A stretch of DNA of 64,000 bases, taken from assembly GCF_030435805.1 (NCBI RefSeq), contig NC_081295.1:157327001-157391000 (forward strand), in the 5' to 3' direction. The notes under the pieces are model-generated. The model saw nothing but the letters and a program-made list of their open reading frames with translations, searched no databases and was not told the origin of the DNA. Each line of letters starts with the position of its first letter. Position 1 is the stretch's first letter. The DNA comes from Mustela lutreola. Taxonomy: Eukaryota; Chordata; Mammalia; Carnivora; Mustelidae. The translations under genes were made by a program, and so were the position numbers. Shown in pieces: positions 10,316-20,905 of the stretch.

Positions 10316-11360
10316 CTTTGAGACAACAATGGAAAATATAAACCTCATTTTTGTCCTGAGAAAAAGAAAACTGCTTTAAGACAAAAGGAATAATAAAAGT
10401 AAGTAAAGAATGCATTACTTTTTTATTTAGATTTTTATTTCAGAAGTTTTAGATTTACAGAAGAATTACAAAGATTTCCTTTATATTAGATTCCCTTATT
10501 ACTAGCATCTTACATCAGTAGGGTACACTTGTTGCAATTGATGGACCAATGTTAATACATTATTATTAAACAAAGTCTACACTTAACTCAGGGTTCCTGA
10601 GTTTTTGTCTATTTTTTTTTTTCTTCCAGGACCCCATCCAGGATACCACACTACATTTTGTTATCATGTCTCACTAGGCTCCTCTTGGATGTGACAGTTT
10701 CTCAGACTTTCCCTGGTTTTGATGACCTTTATAGTTTTGAAGAGTACTAGTCAGGTGTTTTGTACTAGTACGTTCATCTACTAGGATTTATTTCTTTTTT
10801 TTTCATGATAGAATGGAGCTATGGTGTTTTGAGAGGAAGACCACAGAGGTAAAGTGCCATCCTCGCCACATTCTTTCACAGGCACATAGTATCAACATGA
10901 TGTATCACTGTTGATAGAAACTTTGATCAACTGTCTGAGGGCTTGTCAAGTTTCTCCACTGTAAAGATACTCTTTTCCCCCTCCCTTTCTATATAGGAGA
11001 GGAAATCTTGACACACATCCACATGTAGGGAGGGCAGAGTATCTACATAAATTTTTCATTATTATGCACATTTGCCTATCCTTCCCCACTTGTTTATCAG
11101 TCATTTATATCAGTATGTGCTCACCGGTACTCAAATTATATTTTGGTTAATAATCCAAAACTTTTTTTTTTTTTGCTCAAATTGTGAATTTGCTCAAATT
11201 GTGCAAATTGGCCATTCCAATAGCCAAACTTTGGCCATTGGAAATTCTTTCACATGGCTTCTGAGTACCTTCACATGGCTCATCCTTTTTACTTCATCTG
11301 TTTGTTCTGTGTTTGTTAGTTTTTGAACTATTTCTGACACCATAAGATTGTCTGGACTCA

Positions 11361-11479
11361 TTTTTTTTTTTAATGTAGTGGCATGGAGCCCAACATGGAC
11401 CTTAAACTCGGGACCCTGAGATCAAGACCTGGACTGAGATCAAGAGTCAGACATTTAACTGACTGAGCCACCCAAGCTG
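11361..11479 (-). repeat. CAN-SINE, old, short
   Basis: Diverged reverse copy ending GAGCCACCCAAGC, flanked by TGGACTCAT repeats. It lies inside the L1 remnant. Confidence 0.85.
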
Positions 11480-11654
11480 GACTCATCTTGTATATTTCCT
11501 GTGAGCCCTAGAATAAGCCATTTCTCAACTGCAGAGTCCTGTCAGAAAGCCAGATATGGACACTAGGTGTGCTGGTTGTTACTGAAGTATAATTGCTTCT
11601 AGGCCATCTCATCTGACAGGAAATATATGTATATACTAACCTGTATAGGTACAC

Positions 11655-11730
11655 TTATTTATCTATCTCTGTTAGCACAGATAGATCTATAGATAGCTAT
11701 AGATATAGATAGATAGATAATCATGGGTTT
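11655..11730 (+). repeat. Simple repeat (TAGA)n
   Basis: Imperfect run of TAGATAGATAGATA units, microsatellite-like. Confidence 0.85.
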
Positions 11731-11935
11731 ATATTTATCCTAGCTGTTTTTCCTTGCCTGATTGCCACCTCCTACTCCAGCAGTGAGATACCTACATCCC
11801 ACCACCTGCCACCCATTTATTTAACTATTCAACTCTACCATACATATATAATGGTTTCAGAACTGTTAACCCACAGCCCCCACGAGAAAAAGCACTATCA
11901 ACTAGAGTGTCGTTATATACGGCTCCTTTTGTATT

Positions 11936-11968
11936 TAGTATTTTCATTTTCATTTTCATTTTCACTGT
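11936..11968 (+). repeat. Simple repeat (TTTTCA)n
   Basis: About four tandem TTTTCA/CATTTT units. Confidence 0.8.
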
Positions 11969-12089
11969 TACTTAAGTCAGTATCTTTTGGTTCTGCCCCT
12001 ACAGTGGGCGGAACCAAAAAATATGTATCATATTTTTTTAATTTATTCAACAGTGAGTTTCTTACAGTTTTCAGCAATTGAAGCTGCTA

Positions 12090-12211
12090 GATGGGTCAGT
12101 TGTTTGAGCATCTGACTCTTGATCTCAGCTCAGGTCTTCATCTCAGGGTTGTGATTTTGAGCCCCATTGTTGGGCTCCATGCTGTGTGTGGAACCTACTT
12201 TAATAAAAGGG
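12090..12211 (+). repeat. CAN-SINE, old, truncated
   Basis: Diverged copy (GGGTCAGTTGTTTGAGCATC to CTTTAATAAAAG) flanked by GCTGCTAGA duplications. Confidence 0.82.
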
Positions 12212-12219
12212 GGGGGCTG

Positions 12220-14460
12220 CTAGAAATATTCACCTGCAGGGTTTTTTTCCCTGCAAATATAAATTTTCAAGGCAGTTGAGTGGATACCTATGAGTGTGAA
12301 TACCTATGGTGTGACTGCATCACATGGTAAGACTATGTTAACTTTGTAAGGAACTGCCATCAATCTTCCAAAGTGGCTGTACCCTTTTGCACTCCCATCA
12401 GGAATGAGTAAGTGTTCCTGTTGGTCTGCATCCCCACCAACAATTAGTATTGTCAATTTGGGTGGGGGGGGCTGTTGAGATACAATTGACATGTAACATT
12501 ATATTAATTTCAAGTGTACAACATGATGATTCAGCATTTGTATATAATGTGAAATGATCACTAAAATGTCTAGTTAATATCTATCACCAGAAATAGTTGC
12601 AAATCCATTCTTCTTGTGATGTGAATTTTAAGATCTACTCTCTTAGTAACCTTTAAATAGACATGGTATTGTCAGCTTTGAAAATTTTAGCCACTGATAG
12701 GTATGTAGTGATATCTCCCTGTTTTGATTTGCACTTTCCTATTGCCCAGTGGTGTTAAATACCTTTTCAACCCATAGACATTGATTTTCCATCTGTACAT
12801 CTTCTCTGGTGAAGTATCTATTCAAGTATTTTGGCCATTTTTAAATTGTTTTCCTATTATTGAATTTTAATGACTTTTTGCCTATTTGGGGTGTGTCCTT
12901 TCTTAGAAATGTGCTTGAATATATTTTCTCCCAGTCTGTGGCTTATCTTTTCATTCTTGTGTCTTTCATAGAGCAAACATTTTTATATTTAATAAATTCC
13001 AACTTACTTTTTCATGGATTATGCTTTTGGTTGTCATCTAAAATATAACCACTAAAATCACGGTCGCTAGAATTTCTTCATGTTTTAAGTTTTATAATTT
13101 TGGATTTTACATTTAGGTCTACTATCCATTTTGAGTTAATTTTGTGAAAGTTACAAGGTGATTTTCTTGCATATAAACATCTAATTGTTCCAGCACCATC
13201 TGCTGAAAAAGTTCTTCTTTCTCCATGGAATTGCCTTTGCACCTCTGTCATAAATCAGCCAATATATTTGTTTTGAGTCTATTTCTGGGCTCTATTCTAT
13301 TCCATTGATCTATGTGTCTGTTGTATAAAACTATCTATGGTAGTTTTATAACAAATCTTGAAATTATAGTGTTAATCTCCTAACTTTGTTCTTCTCTTCC
13401 AATATTGTGTTGGCTATTCTATGTCTTTCCCTTTCCATATCAATGTTAGAATTAATTTGTCAATATCTAGAAAATAGATTGGTGTGATTTTTGATGGTTA
13501 TGTTTTATCAACACATTAAGTCGGGAAGAACTGACATCTTAACCATTCTGAGTCTTCCAATATACAGAACACAGAGTATCTCTCCATATGTTTAGATCTT
13601 CTTTGAATTATTTCATTAGTTTTTTGTAATTTTCTGAATACAGATCCTATACTTTGTCAAGTTTATACCTAAGTATTTTCTTTTTGACTTTCAGATATTG
13701 ACTTTAAAACCTGCAACATTGCCTTAGTTGCTTGCTCGATTTTTGTGGTTTTTTTTAGAGTCTTCGGGATTTTCTACATAGAAAGTTTATATGTGAATAG
13801 AGACAGCTTTATTTCTTCCTTTCCTTTCTGTATACCTTTATTTTTTGTCTTACTGTCCTATTTAAGACTTCCAGCATGTTGTGAAATAGTGAAAGAGGAC
13901 AGCTTTATTCATTTTCTAAGCTTGACATAAATATTCAGCTTCTCCTTTGTAAGTATGGAGTTAGCTGTGGTTTGCTGGGTAGGTGGGGTGGGTTGTTTTC
14001 TGTAGATGTATCAAGTAGAGAAAGTTTCCATCTACTACTAGCTTATTAAGAGTTTTTAATCACAAACAGCTGTTGGATTTTGTCAAATGCTTTTTCTGAA
14101 TCAAATGATCAGGATTTTGCTTTTTCAGCCTGTTAATTTTATCAGTGGATTATACTGACTTATTTCCAAATGTTGAACCACTCTTGCATGTCTGCAATAA
14201 ATTCCACTTCGTTGTTGTATATAATTTTTATATAGTTGGACTAATATTTTGTGAAGGTTTTTCCATCTGTGTTTGTGAGAGGGCTTGGTCTGTAGTGTTT
14301 TTCTTGTAATGTCTTTAACTGGCTTTGGTATTAGGTATAATATAAAGTTAGTTGGGGAACTGGTATATATTTACTCTTCAACTGCTTGATAGAATTCACT
14401 AATGAAACTAGTTACTGGGCTTGGTGCTTTTTCATAAAGTTATTAATTGGGAAAAACAAG
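12220..14460 (-). mobile_element. L1 LINE remnant, ORF2 to 3' UTR, old L1M type
   Basis: The minus strand reads as old L1 sequence. The 12340-12460 part corresponds to the well-known L1 end that reads AAGTGGCTGTACC when seen in antisense. The 13200-13930 part is typical antisense L1 ORF2, including the stretch around CCATTGATCTATGTGTCTG. It is heavily mutated, with no open frame above about 60 codons, so it is not active. It may combine more than one insertion. Confidence 0.8.
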
Positions 14461-14639
14461 GAAGTTCATTGGGAATGACAGAGCAGAATGGGCAAGGAAG
14501 AGAGTAATAGATTATATAGGGTATAGGTCATATGGGGTCTCATAGGCCATTTTAAGGACTTCAGGTTTTTGTCTTGCCTGAAATAAGGAGCTACTCAAAG
14601 GCTTTAAGCTGAGGGCTAGTTTAGGGATTGAAAAATAAT

Positions 14640-15080
14640 TTTCCCTCTACCACTCTGAGTTCTCAGTTAAAATCTCTGTAATAAGGGGCACCTAGGCAGC
14701 TCAATTGATTAAGCCTCTGCCTTTGGCTCAGATCATGATCTCAGGGTCCTGGGTTCGAGCCCTGCATCAGGCTCTCTGTCTGCCTGCCTCTCTGCCTATT
14801 TATGGTCTCTCTCTTGCTTTGTCAAATAAATAAAATCTTTAAAAAAAAAAAATCCCTGTAATAAAAAACGTTAACAAGAGAAAAACAAACAGAAGTTTAT
14901 TAACATGTATACTTCATGGGTACACAAAAAAATATCTAGAGAAAAATGAGCAATGAAAAAGTAACAGGATTTAATTTAACAGGGAAAGGGGACAGGAGAT
15001 GTAGGCCTTTTAGGGGACAGTAAATGATTTTTAGTAAAGATGAATAGGGCCCTTAAGAGAACAGGTGGGAGGTATGACCG
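14640..15080 (-). mobile_element. ERVL-type LTR remnant, split by a SINE
   Basis: On the minus strand it holds an AATAAACTTCTGTTTG region followed by TTTTTCTCTTGTTAACG, which resembles ERVL-class LTR ends. A CAN-SINE (14685-14851) divides it. A related piece in the opposite orientation is at 26350-26480. The copy is old and its ends are approximate. Confidence 0.5.
14685..14851 (+). repeat. CAN-SINE
   Basis: Copy with a shortened middle, flanked by AATCTCTGTAATAA and AATCCCTGTAATAA. Confidence 0.93.
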
Positions 15081-15081
15081 A

Positions 15082-15660
15082 TGTGGGAAACAAAGGCAAA
15101 AGAATTAAATTTTCTTACTGCCTATAGCCCAGTGACAAGTCCCTGAAACAGAAGAGTGAACTTCCTCTGGGATCTCAGCTGCCTTGATGTTGTTGACATT
15201 TTGCTAAAGTGGCAATCTTAGCTTAACATTATCCTGATGACTCGGGATCCTGTTCATTCTACTTTAACATATAAAAATTCCTTTGGAAACTTCTTTTATC
15301 TCCACCCCCCCCAAGATATATGTTAGCAATCCAAGGATATGGCCCACTGATACACATCTGAAGGGTCTCGTGACTGAGTTCTTACTAAACAGTAATAAAT
15401 GACATTTTCCTAACAATAGCTAGCCCTCAGGATCCTGGAAACCTTGCTTCCAAAATACCTTGAAGGCTTGTGCTGTCCCCAACCCTCTCCCAACTTGACA
15501 GCTTATAATCAGTCACCGGTCACTACCCCAGTGCAGCTCTTTCTGCCCACCCATCCTGTCCCCTGTGCTTTAATAAAACCACTTTTTTCCACTGAAGATG
15601 TCTCAAGATTTTTTTCTTGGCTGTGGGCTCCAAGCTCCATTTGTACATCATGATCATTTG
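15082..15660 (+). mobile_element. Solo LTR-like element, class I ERV type (copy B)
   Basis: The element starts TGTGGGAAACAAAGGC. A CTTTAATAAAACCAC region lies near 15568, followed by TGTCTCAAGA and CTGTGGGCTCC. It is the same family and orientation as the copy at 6293-6910, about 8.8 kb away. The right end is uncertain. It is old and diverged. Confidence 0.7.
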
Positions 15661-16434
15661 GGACAAGTTTGTCAGGGTGTGGTGTCAACTTCTTTCCTAC
15701 GATACAAGTCAATCTTCCCTAGCTGATGAAAGTCTTGGGGAAAGGTATTTGCAACAATTGAGTTTATTCTGGAGGATCTGTCTCTAAACAGATAAGGGAA
15801 ATTCAGACAAAGTCTCTTTCCACATTTGCTGTTTTTCAAGTGCCTACAGCTCAAAATGACCGAACTCTCAAAGGCGCCTAGGTGAGGAGGTGTGTTCTGC
15901 TACCCTTCAGCAGCGCAACAGAACTTAGACTGCAACAGCATCCTTCGGGCTGCTGTTAAGAACAGACTGTGGGGAACACAGGTAGAAGCAGATGCAACTC
16001 CTAAGAGGTTTATTGCCCTAACCAATAGAGAGCCCATCAGCCCAACTGGAGGAAAATGGATGCAGTGCTATTTTCACAACCAGACTATTATAAAGAAAAT
16101 TGATTGTAACTCAACGCCATAGATAAACCGTAGAAACATTGTTAAGTGAAAAATAGCAAGTATCAGAGGCTTACCTATGGCGTGATGCCTTTTAGATGAG
16201 ACACAAGAACACGAAACCATATATTGTTTCATACCTATCTAGCAGACCTGTTCTTTCAAAGTGAATAAACACAGTTTATAGGGGTTCTCTCTGCTGAAAA
16301 GAAAACCATAGGCCCAGGGTGGAGTTACCTGCCCCCACAATAGCAAACCAGGACGAAATTACAGTTGCGTTCTCTTCAGAAGTGAAATTTTAATCAATAA
16401 CCAAGAATTTTCTCGTCGGCACCAGTAAGGTCAC
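15661..16434. other. Intergenic, partly old repeat
   Basis: No gene is seen. The part around 16110-16230 resembles the end of a very old LINE-like repeat. The rest is unassigned. Confidence 0.35.
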
Positions 16435-16439
16435 ATGGG

Positions 16440-17860
16440 CCCCCGAGAAGACGAGGTCCTCTGCATGGGAAAACCCCCCCGTTCACACGCCACCCCTCCG
16501 TGGAAGGCCCCCTTGCCTGGAGACAAAGCTTCTCCCTGGGCTAACGCGTCCTCGCCCACTGCGCTCTACGAAGCCCTGGGTTCCGTACCGCTCGGGCCTC
16601 CGCTCCACTCCCTGCGGCTGAGTGAGCTGCAGCTCTTGCCGCTTCCTCCGTTGAACTCGGGCCGTTTGCCACCGCACGTGAGGGGAGGTGCCGAGGACGC
16701 GCGGCGCGGCGACCGAAGCTACCGTCCGCATTCCAGACCTCACGCTCCGGCCCGCCGACCCCAGAGAGGGCGCGCTTCGGGCCCCGCGCCGGCCGTCGCG
16801 AGCCCGGGCTGTAACCAGCCCCGCGAGGTCTGGGCGCCGTGCGTGCCCTTCCGCTCGACCCCCCCGACTGAAGAAGGCCAAGCGAGGCCGCGTTCCCCGC
16901 CACACAGGGTGCAAGGACCCCCGCCCTGGAGACCCGAGAATTTCAGCAGCCTCGGAAGCTGCCGGGGAAACGGGAGTCAGAACGCGGCGGAGACGCCAAG
17001 ACTTCTGGGAGTCGCAGTCCAGCGCCGGGCTGCCTTCTGCGCAGGCTCAGAGCCCACGAGGACGGAAGCTTTGAGAGAGGGCGCAGCGCCGTGCCCCCAC
17101 CGGAAGTGTCCGATCGGAACCCCCTGTAGGAGAGGTGAGTCCGGGTTGGAGGACCCACGGGTCCGACCTTTTGTCCCCTCCGAGCACCCAGTCCCTACCG
17201 CTTTACTTCGGGATTGCTGCAGCCCCGCGACGCCCCGGAGCCGGCACCGCGGAGGAATCCCGAGGAAAAGGGGCGCGGGGGCTCGGCGTTCAGAGCACTC
17301 TGTGCCCGCCTACTTCCAGAGGGGCGGTGGTTGCCATGGTTACCCGCGCCGCCGTTACGTCACCGCCGCGGGCGGGGCGGGGCGGGGCGCCGGGTGGGGC
17401 GTCCGGCCGCGGTGCGGAGTCGCTGCCGGAGATGGCGAGCCCGGCGGCGGCGTCTGCAGGGCGGCTTCCAGCCGCGAGCAGCTGCCCGGGAGCGGGTGCC
17501 GACGCCCGCCTCTCGCGAGGAGACGGCCGGCCTTCTCGTCGGGAAAGCGGGCGGCCCCGGCCCCGTCGGGCCGCGCGCTCGCACTGCGTCTGTGTCGTTG
17601 GGCGTGTGCGCGGGACCGGTGGGAGCGGCGGTGGGCGGCCCGCGGCGTGCTGGGTGCGGGACGCCCGCTGCTCCCCCGCGCACCGCGCCGCCCGGCCTGC
17701 CGGCACGACCCCTCCCTCCTCCGGGTGCCGGCGGCGTCGGGAGGCCTCTCGGGCTCTCCGGTCCGACGACAGAGAACTCGGAGCGCGGGAGAGCGTGGCG
17801 CTTGACCTCATGGACACTGAAGAAAACCAGCCCAAGCTAAAAATAAGTCGCGGCGATCGG
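16440..17860 (+). promoter_or_regulatory. ZNF165: CpG island, ZNF165 promoter and first exon
   Basis: About 1.4 kb that is very GC- and CpG-rich, in contrast to AT-rich flanks. An ETS-type site ACCGGAAGTG is at 17099-17108, a CRE-like TTACGTCA near 17357, and GGGGCGGGG Sp1-type boxes lie at about 17375-17400. A strong splice donor (AGAG|GTGAGT, GT at 17135) lies about 30 bases after the ETS site and is the best candidate end of non-coding exon 1. The island lies 3.3 kb upstream of the first coding exon of ZNF165 on the same strand. Long open frames across it, up to 456 codons, are composition artefacts. Confidence 0.8.
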
Positions 17861-18470
17861 TGCTGTAGTCACGGGTGTTGGGTAGGAATTCCGCTGAGTT
17901 GTCACAACAAATACTAGCCCTGCCAGCTCGGCTCTCGGTTTGGCTGCTCATTCCCGTTTCCTCAGCTTTCCCTCATGCCTTTTGAGTCTTTCCCTTTTGA
18001 ATCTTGTATTGTCCACCTTAAGGACCAGCACCTCTAAGAAGTATTTGCTACGCCCGCGTGTCCACACACACACACACGTCGTCTCCCTGCCTCTAAACCG
18101 TTAGGGTGTTGGATACCGCTCCCTTACAACTTGTTCAGTCCTCCGGTTTACAGCATTGATCAGCATTTCAGTGTGTGTTCTGTGAAACATTTAGATATTT
18201 AAATGTTTTTAATCCACGTGGGTTTTATTTTAGCCAACTGATTTTAGAAACTCAAGCACCATTTGATTCCTTGGAGCTGTACATCGGAATACGGATTTTC
18301 CATTTATATCCATACTCACCCAGTCAGCATCCCAAGAATCAGTTTCTAACAAAGTTTCCACATGATTAATTAGTCAGCTAATTAATGAGCTGGGAATGCA
18401 GACTTCCTTGGAAACCATTGCTGTACAACTTCTAGCCCAGAGTTTGGCTTGTATTTAGATTCTTTGTTTT

Positions 18471-18648
18471 GTTTTTTAAGATTTTATTTATTTGACTGAG
18501 ATCACAAGTAGGCAGAGAGAAAGGGGGAAGGAGGTTCCCTGCTGAGCAGAGAAGCCCGATATGATTTGGGGCTGGATCCCAGGACCCTGGGATCATGACC
18601 TGAGCAGAAGGCAGAGGCTTTAACCCGCTGAGCCATCCAGTCGCCCCA
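18471..18648 (-). repeat. CAN-SINE
   Basis: Reverse copy from AAGATTTTATTTATTTGACTG to GAGCCATCCAGTCGCCCC. Confidence 0.94.
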
Positions 18649-19073
18649 GGATTCGTAATAAAGTACGTATCAGTCCAATGATCCGCAATCAGCTGGTGAA
18701 ATGTGTAGTAGAAGGCGGTGCAAGATTAATACTTGCATTCTGCTCTCGCATTCTAGGCGTCGCATCTACATTCCTGTTACTCAGTTTTTCACTGCAGAAA
18801 CCAGACATTCCCATGTGCTAAGACTGGAGGAACTGGTGTTTAATAACAAGACTCACAGTCGACGGATAAGTCCATGATGCTGGTTTATTATATTTAACTT
18901 TCTTGGTGAGATGATAGGACTTAAAGTCCAAGAAATGAACTGAGCCACAAAACTAGGAAGATAGAGAAGGAACAGTTGGGATAACAGGAAACCTATGTAT
19001 TTGCGACCTTTGGGGAAGGAACTAGTTAATACTGATTGAAACTTAGCCTCTGGCTCTCAAGGAAAGTTGCCCT

Positions 19074-19172
19074 GGGGCACCCAACTGGCTCATTTGATGG
19101 AACAGGTGATTCTTGATCTTAGGGTGTGAGTTCCAGCCCCACACTGGGTGCAGAGACTACTCAAAACCTTTT
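19074..19172 (+). repeat. CAN-SINE, short old form
   Basis: A roughly 100-base copy (GGGGCACCCAACTGGCTCAT to ACTACTCAAAACC). It lacks the (CT)n part. Confidence 0.75.
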
Positions 19173-19173
19173 A

Positions 19174-19327
19174 GGGGTGCCTGGGTGTCTCAGATGGCTA
19201 AGCATCTGTCTTTAGCTCAGGTCATGATCCCAGAATCCTCGGATCAAGCCTGCTTCTCCCTCTCCTGTTGCCCCTGCTTGTGTTCTCTTACTCTGTCAAA
19301 TAAATAAAATCTATTTAAAAAAAAAAA
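19174..19327 (+). repeat. CAN-SINE
   Basis: Standard head and AAATAAATAAAATC tail with a shortened middle. It follows the old short copy directly. Confidence 0.92.
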
Positions 19328-19479
19328 TCTTTTAAGAAAAGTTACCCTATTAAGAGATTTGTAAGTAATCCTAATTCCAGGTTTTGAATTAATAATTATC
19401 ATTTCGAGCTTGTATTTTCCTCACACTTGTAGAAGTATGGCCTCTCTCTGTTTCTCTTTTCATGTTGCAGTCCATCCTA

Positions 19480-19945
19480 GAAATGAACATGTTAATCTCC
19501 ACAAACAGTATTTGTCGGGTCATTCTCCTCAGAAGCTTTCCTTGGCTCCCCAGTGCCTAAAAGATAAACTCAGGATCTTGGCATTGAGGCTTTCTATGGT
19601 AGAGCCTTTGCCTCTGTGATTTCCTTATACAAACCTATTGAACTTTTTTGCTTTCCCACTTCTGTGATCCTACCATTAACCAGTTGTTCAGACTGTTTGC
19701 TTACTTGTAATTTCCTACTTTTCTCTCTCCTTCATCCTATCAAATGCTTTCCATTCTTCAGAAGTTAATTTTTCATGAAGTTTTCCCTGACCATTGCAGC
19801 CTGCTTTGCATTTCCATGCATTGCAACTCCTTTGCATCTCCAACTTTGTGAAGCACTTTATTGTTTTCCTCTGCTGGTCCTTATTGTCTTTATGACTTAA
19901 CATAAAATTTAATTGCAAGTGACATATTAACATGTAGCATTGCCT
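19480..19945. repeat. L2-like LINE remnant
   Basis: The pattern CTCCCCAGTGCCTAAAAGAT ... CCCTGACCATTGCAGCC ... GAAGCACTTTATTG matches the general layout of L2 3' regions as I know them. It is strongly diverged. Confidence 0.45.
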
Positions 19946-19999
19946 GAAATTTTTAAATCTTATATTTCTTGTTTCTACCTTAAAGTATTTTGTTTTTAT

Positions 20000-20225
20000 G
20001 GGTGCCTGGGTGGCTCAGTTGACTGAGTCCATCTCTTGATTTCTGCTCAGGTCATGATCTCAGGGTCGTGGGACTGAGCCCAGCCTTGGGTTCTGAGATG
20101 GAGCCCGCTAGGGCTCTAGGAGTCCGCTAGAGATTCCCTCTCTCCCTCTCCTTCTGTCCATGCCCCTGCTTACACACATGCGCCCTCTCTCTCTCTAAAA
20201 TAAATAAATGAATTTTCCAAAGAGC
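20000..20225 (+). repeat. CAN-SINE, older subfamily
   Basis: Copy flanked by perfect AGTATTTTGTTTTTA repeats. Confidence 0.94.
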
Positions 20226-20491
20226 AGTATTTTGTTTTTAAATTTAAATTTGAAAGTGTCTTGAGGTAGAAATTATGTAACAATTTTATTCCACAAAGTA
20301 TTTCAGTGCTTTTACATAGAGTAAATGCCAAGTACACTTCTGGGCAATGGAAAATGACTATTTCTATGATATGATCTTTCATCTTCATAGATAGTAATAG
20401 TTCTTTTTTATCCCTTAGAAGAGCCCTTGAAACTAAGTAGGACGCTTCACAAAGCAGAAGTGGGTTTCCTGGTAATACATTTCATCCCAAA

Positions 20492-20905
20492 ATGACGACA
20501 GAATCAAAGAAAGCTACAGCTCAGAACCTTCAGGAGCATGAAGGGCTTCTGATAGTGAAGATAGAAGAGGAAGATTTTGTCTGGAGGCAGGACACTTCCC
20601 TCCAGAGAAGCGACGACCCCTTTAGGCAGGAGCTCTGCCGACAGCTTTTCAGGCAGTTCTGCTACCAGGATTCGGCTGGGCCCCGTGAGGCCCTGAGCCG
20701 GCTGCGGGAGCTCTGCCATCAGTGGCTGCAGCCCGAGACACACAGCAAGGAGCAGATCCTCGAGCTGCTGGTGCTGGAGCAGTTCCTGACCATCCTGCCT
20801 GAGGAGCTGCAGACCTGGGTACAAGAACATGGCCCAGAGAATGGAGAGGAGGTGGTCACTCTACTGGAAGATTTGGAGAGAGGTGCTGATGAAGCAGTAG
20901 TCCAG
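20492..20905 (+). CDS. ZNF165: ZNF165 coding exon 1 (SCAN domain)
   Basis: 138 codons ending in phase 0 at GTCCAG|GTACAC. The exon begins at 20419 after the acceptor AG. It contains the full SCAN domain, including the segments GPREALSRL and [17 protein letters not shown]. Confidence 0.95.

Larger units (their letters stand above)
10420..12020 (-). mobile_element. L1 LINE remnant (old L1M type), 3' UTR side
   Basis: Read on the minus strand this is the long 3' untranslated end familiar from old mammalian L1M elements. It includes the stretch around CATGTTGATACTATGTGCC and the segment that reads GTAAATCTAAAACTTCTGA near its 3' end at about 10440. It is interrupted by a CAN-SINE at 11361-11479. 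No coding capacity remains. The exact subfamily needs a repeat library. Confidence 0.75.
17861..20418 (+). other. ZNF165: ZNF165 intron 1 (5' UTR intron), repeats
   Basis: AT-rich sequence with a (CA)n run near 18064, five SINEs and an L2-like stretch at 19480-19945. It ends at the acceptor TTTTTTATCCCTTAG (AG at 20417-20418). Confidence 0.6.

Noticed and set aside
11936-11968. Possible CRISPR-like or regulatory tandem array
   Set aside because: It is a simple hexanucleotide repeat with no spacers, and the genome is mammalian.
16435-17805. 456-codon plus-strand open frame and several overlapping long frames in the CpG island
   Set aside because: All frames are open because the DNA is CpG-rich and poor in stop codons. 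The products are Arg/Pro/Ala/Gly-rich without domains, and several mutually exclusive frames overlap on both strands.
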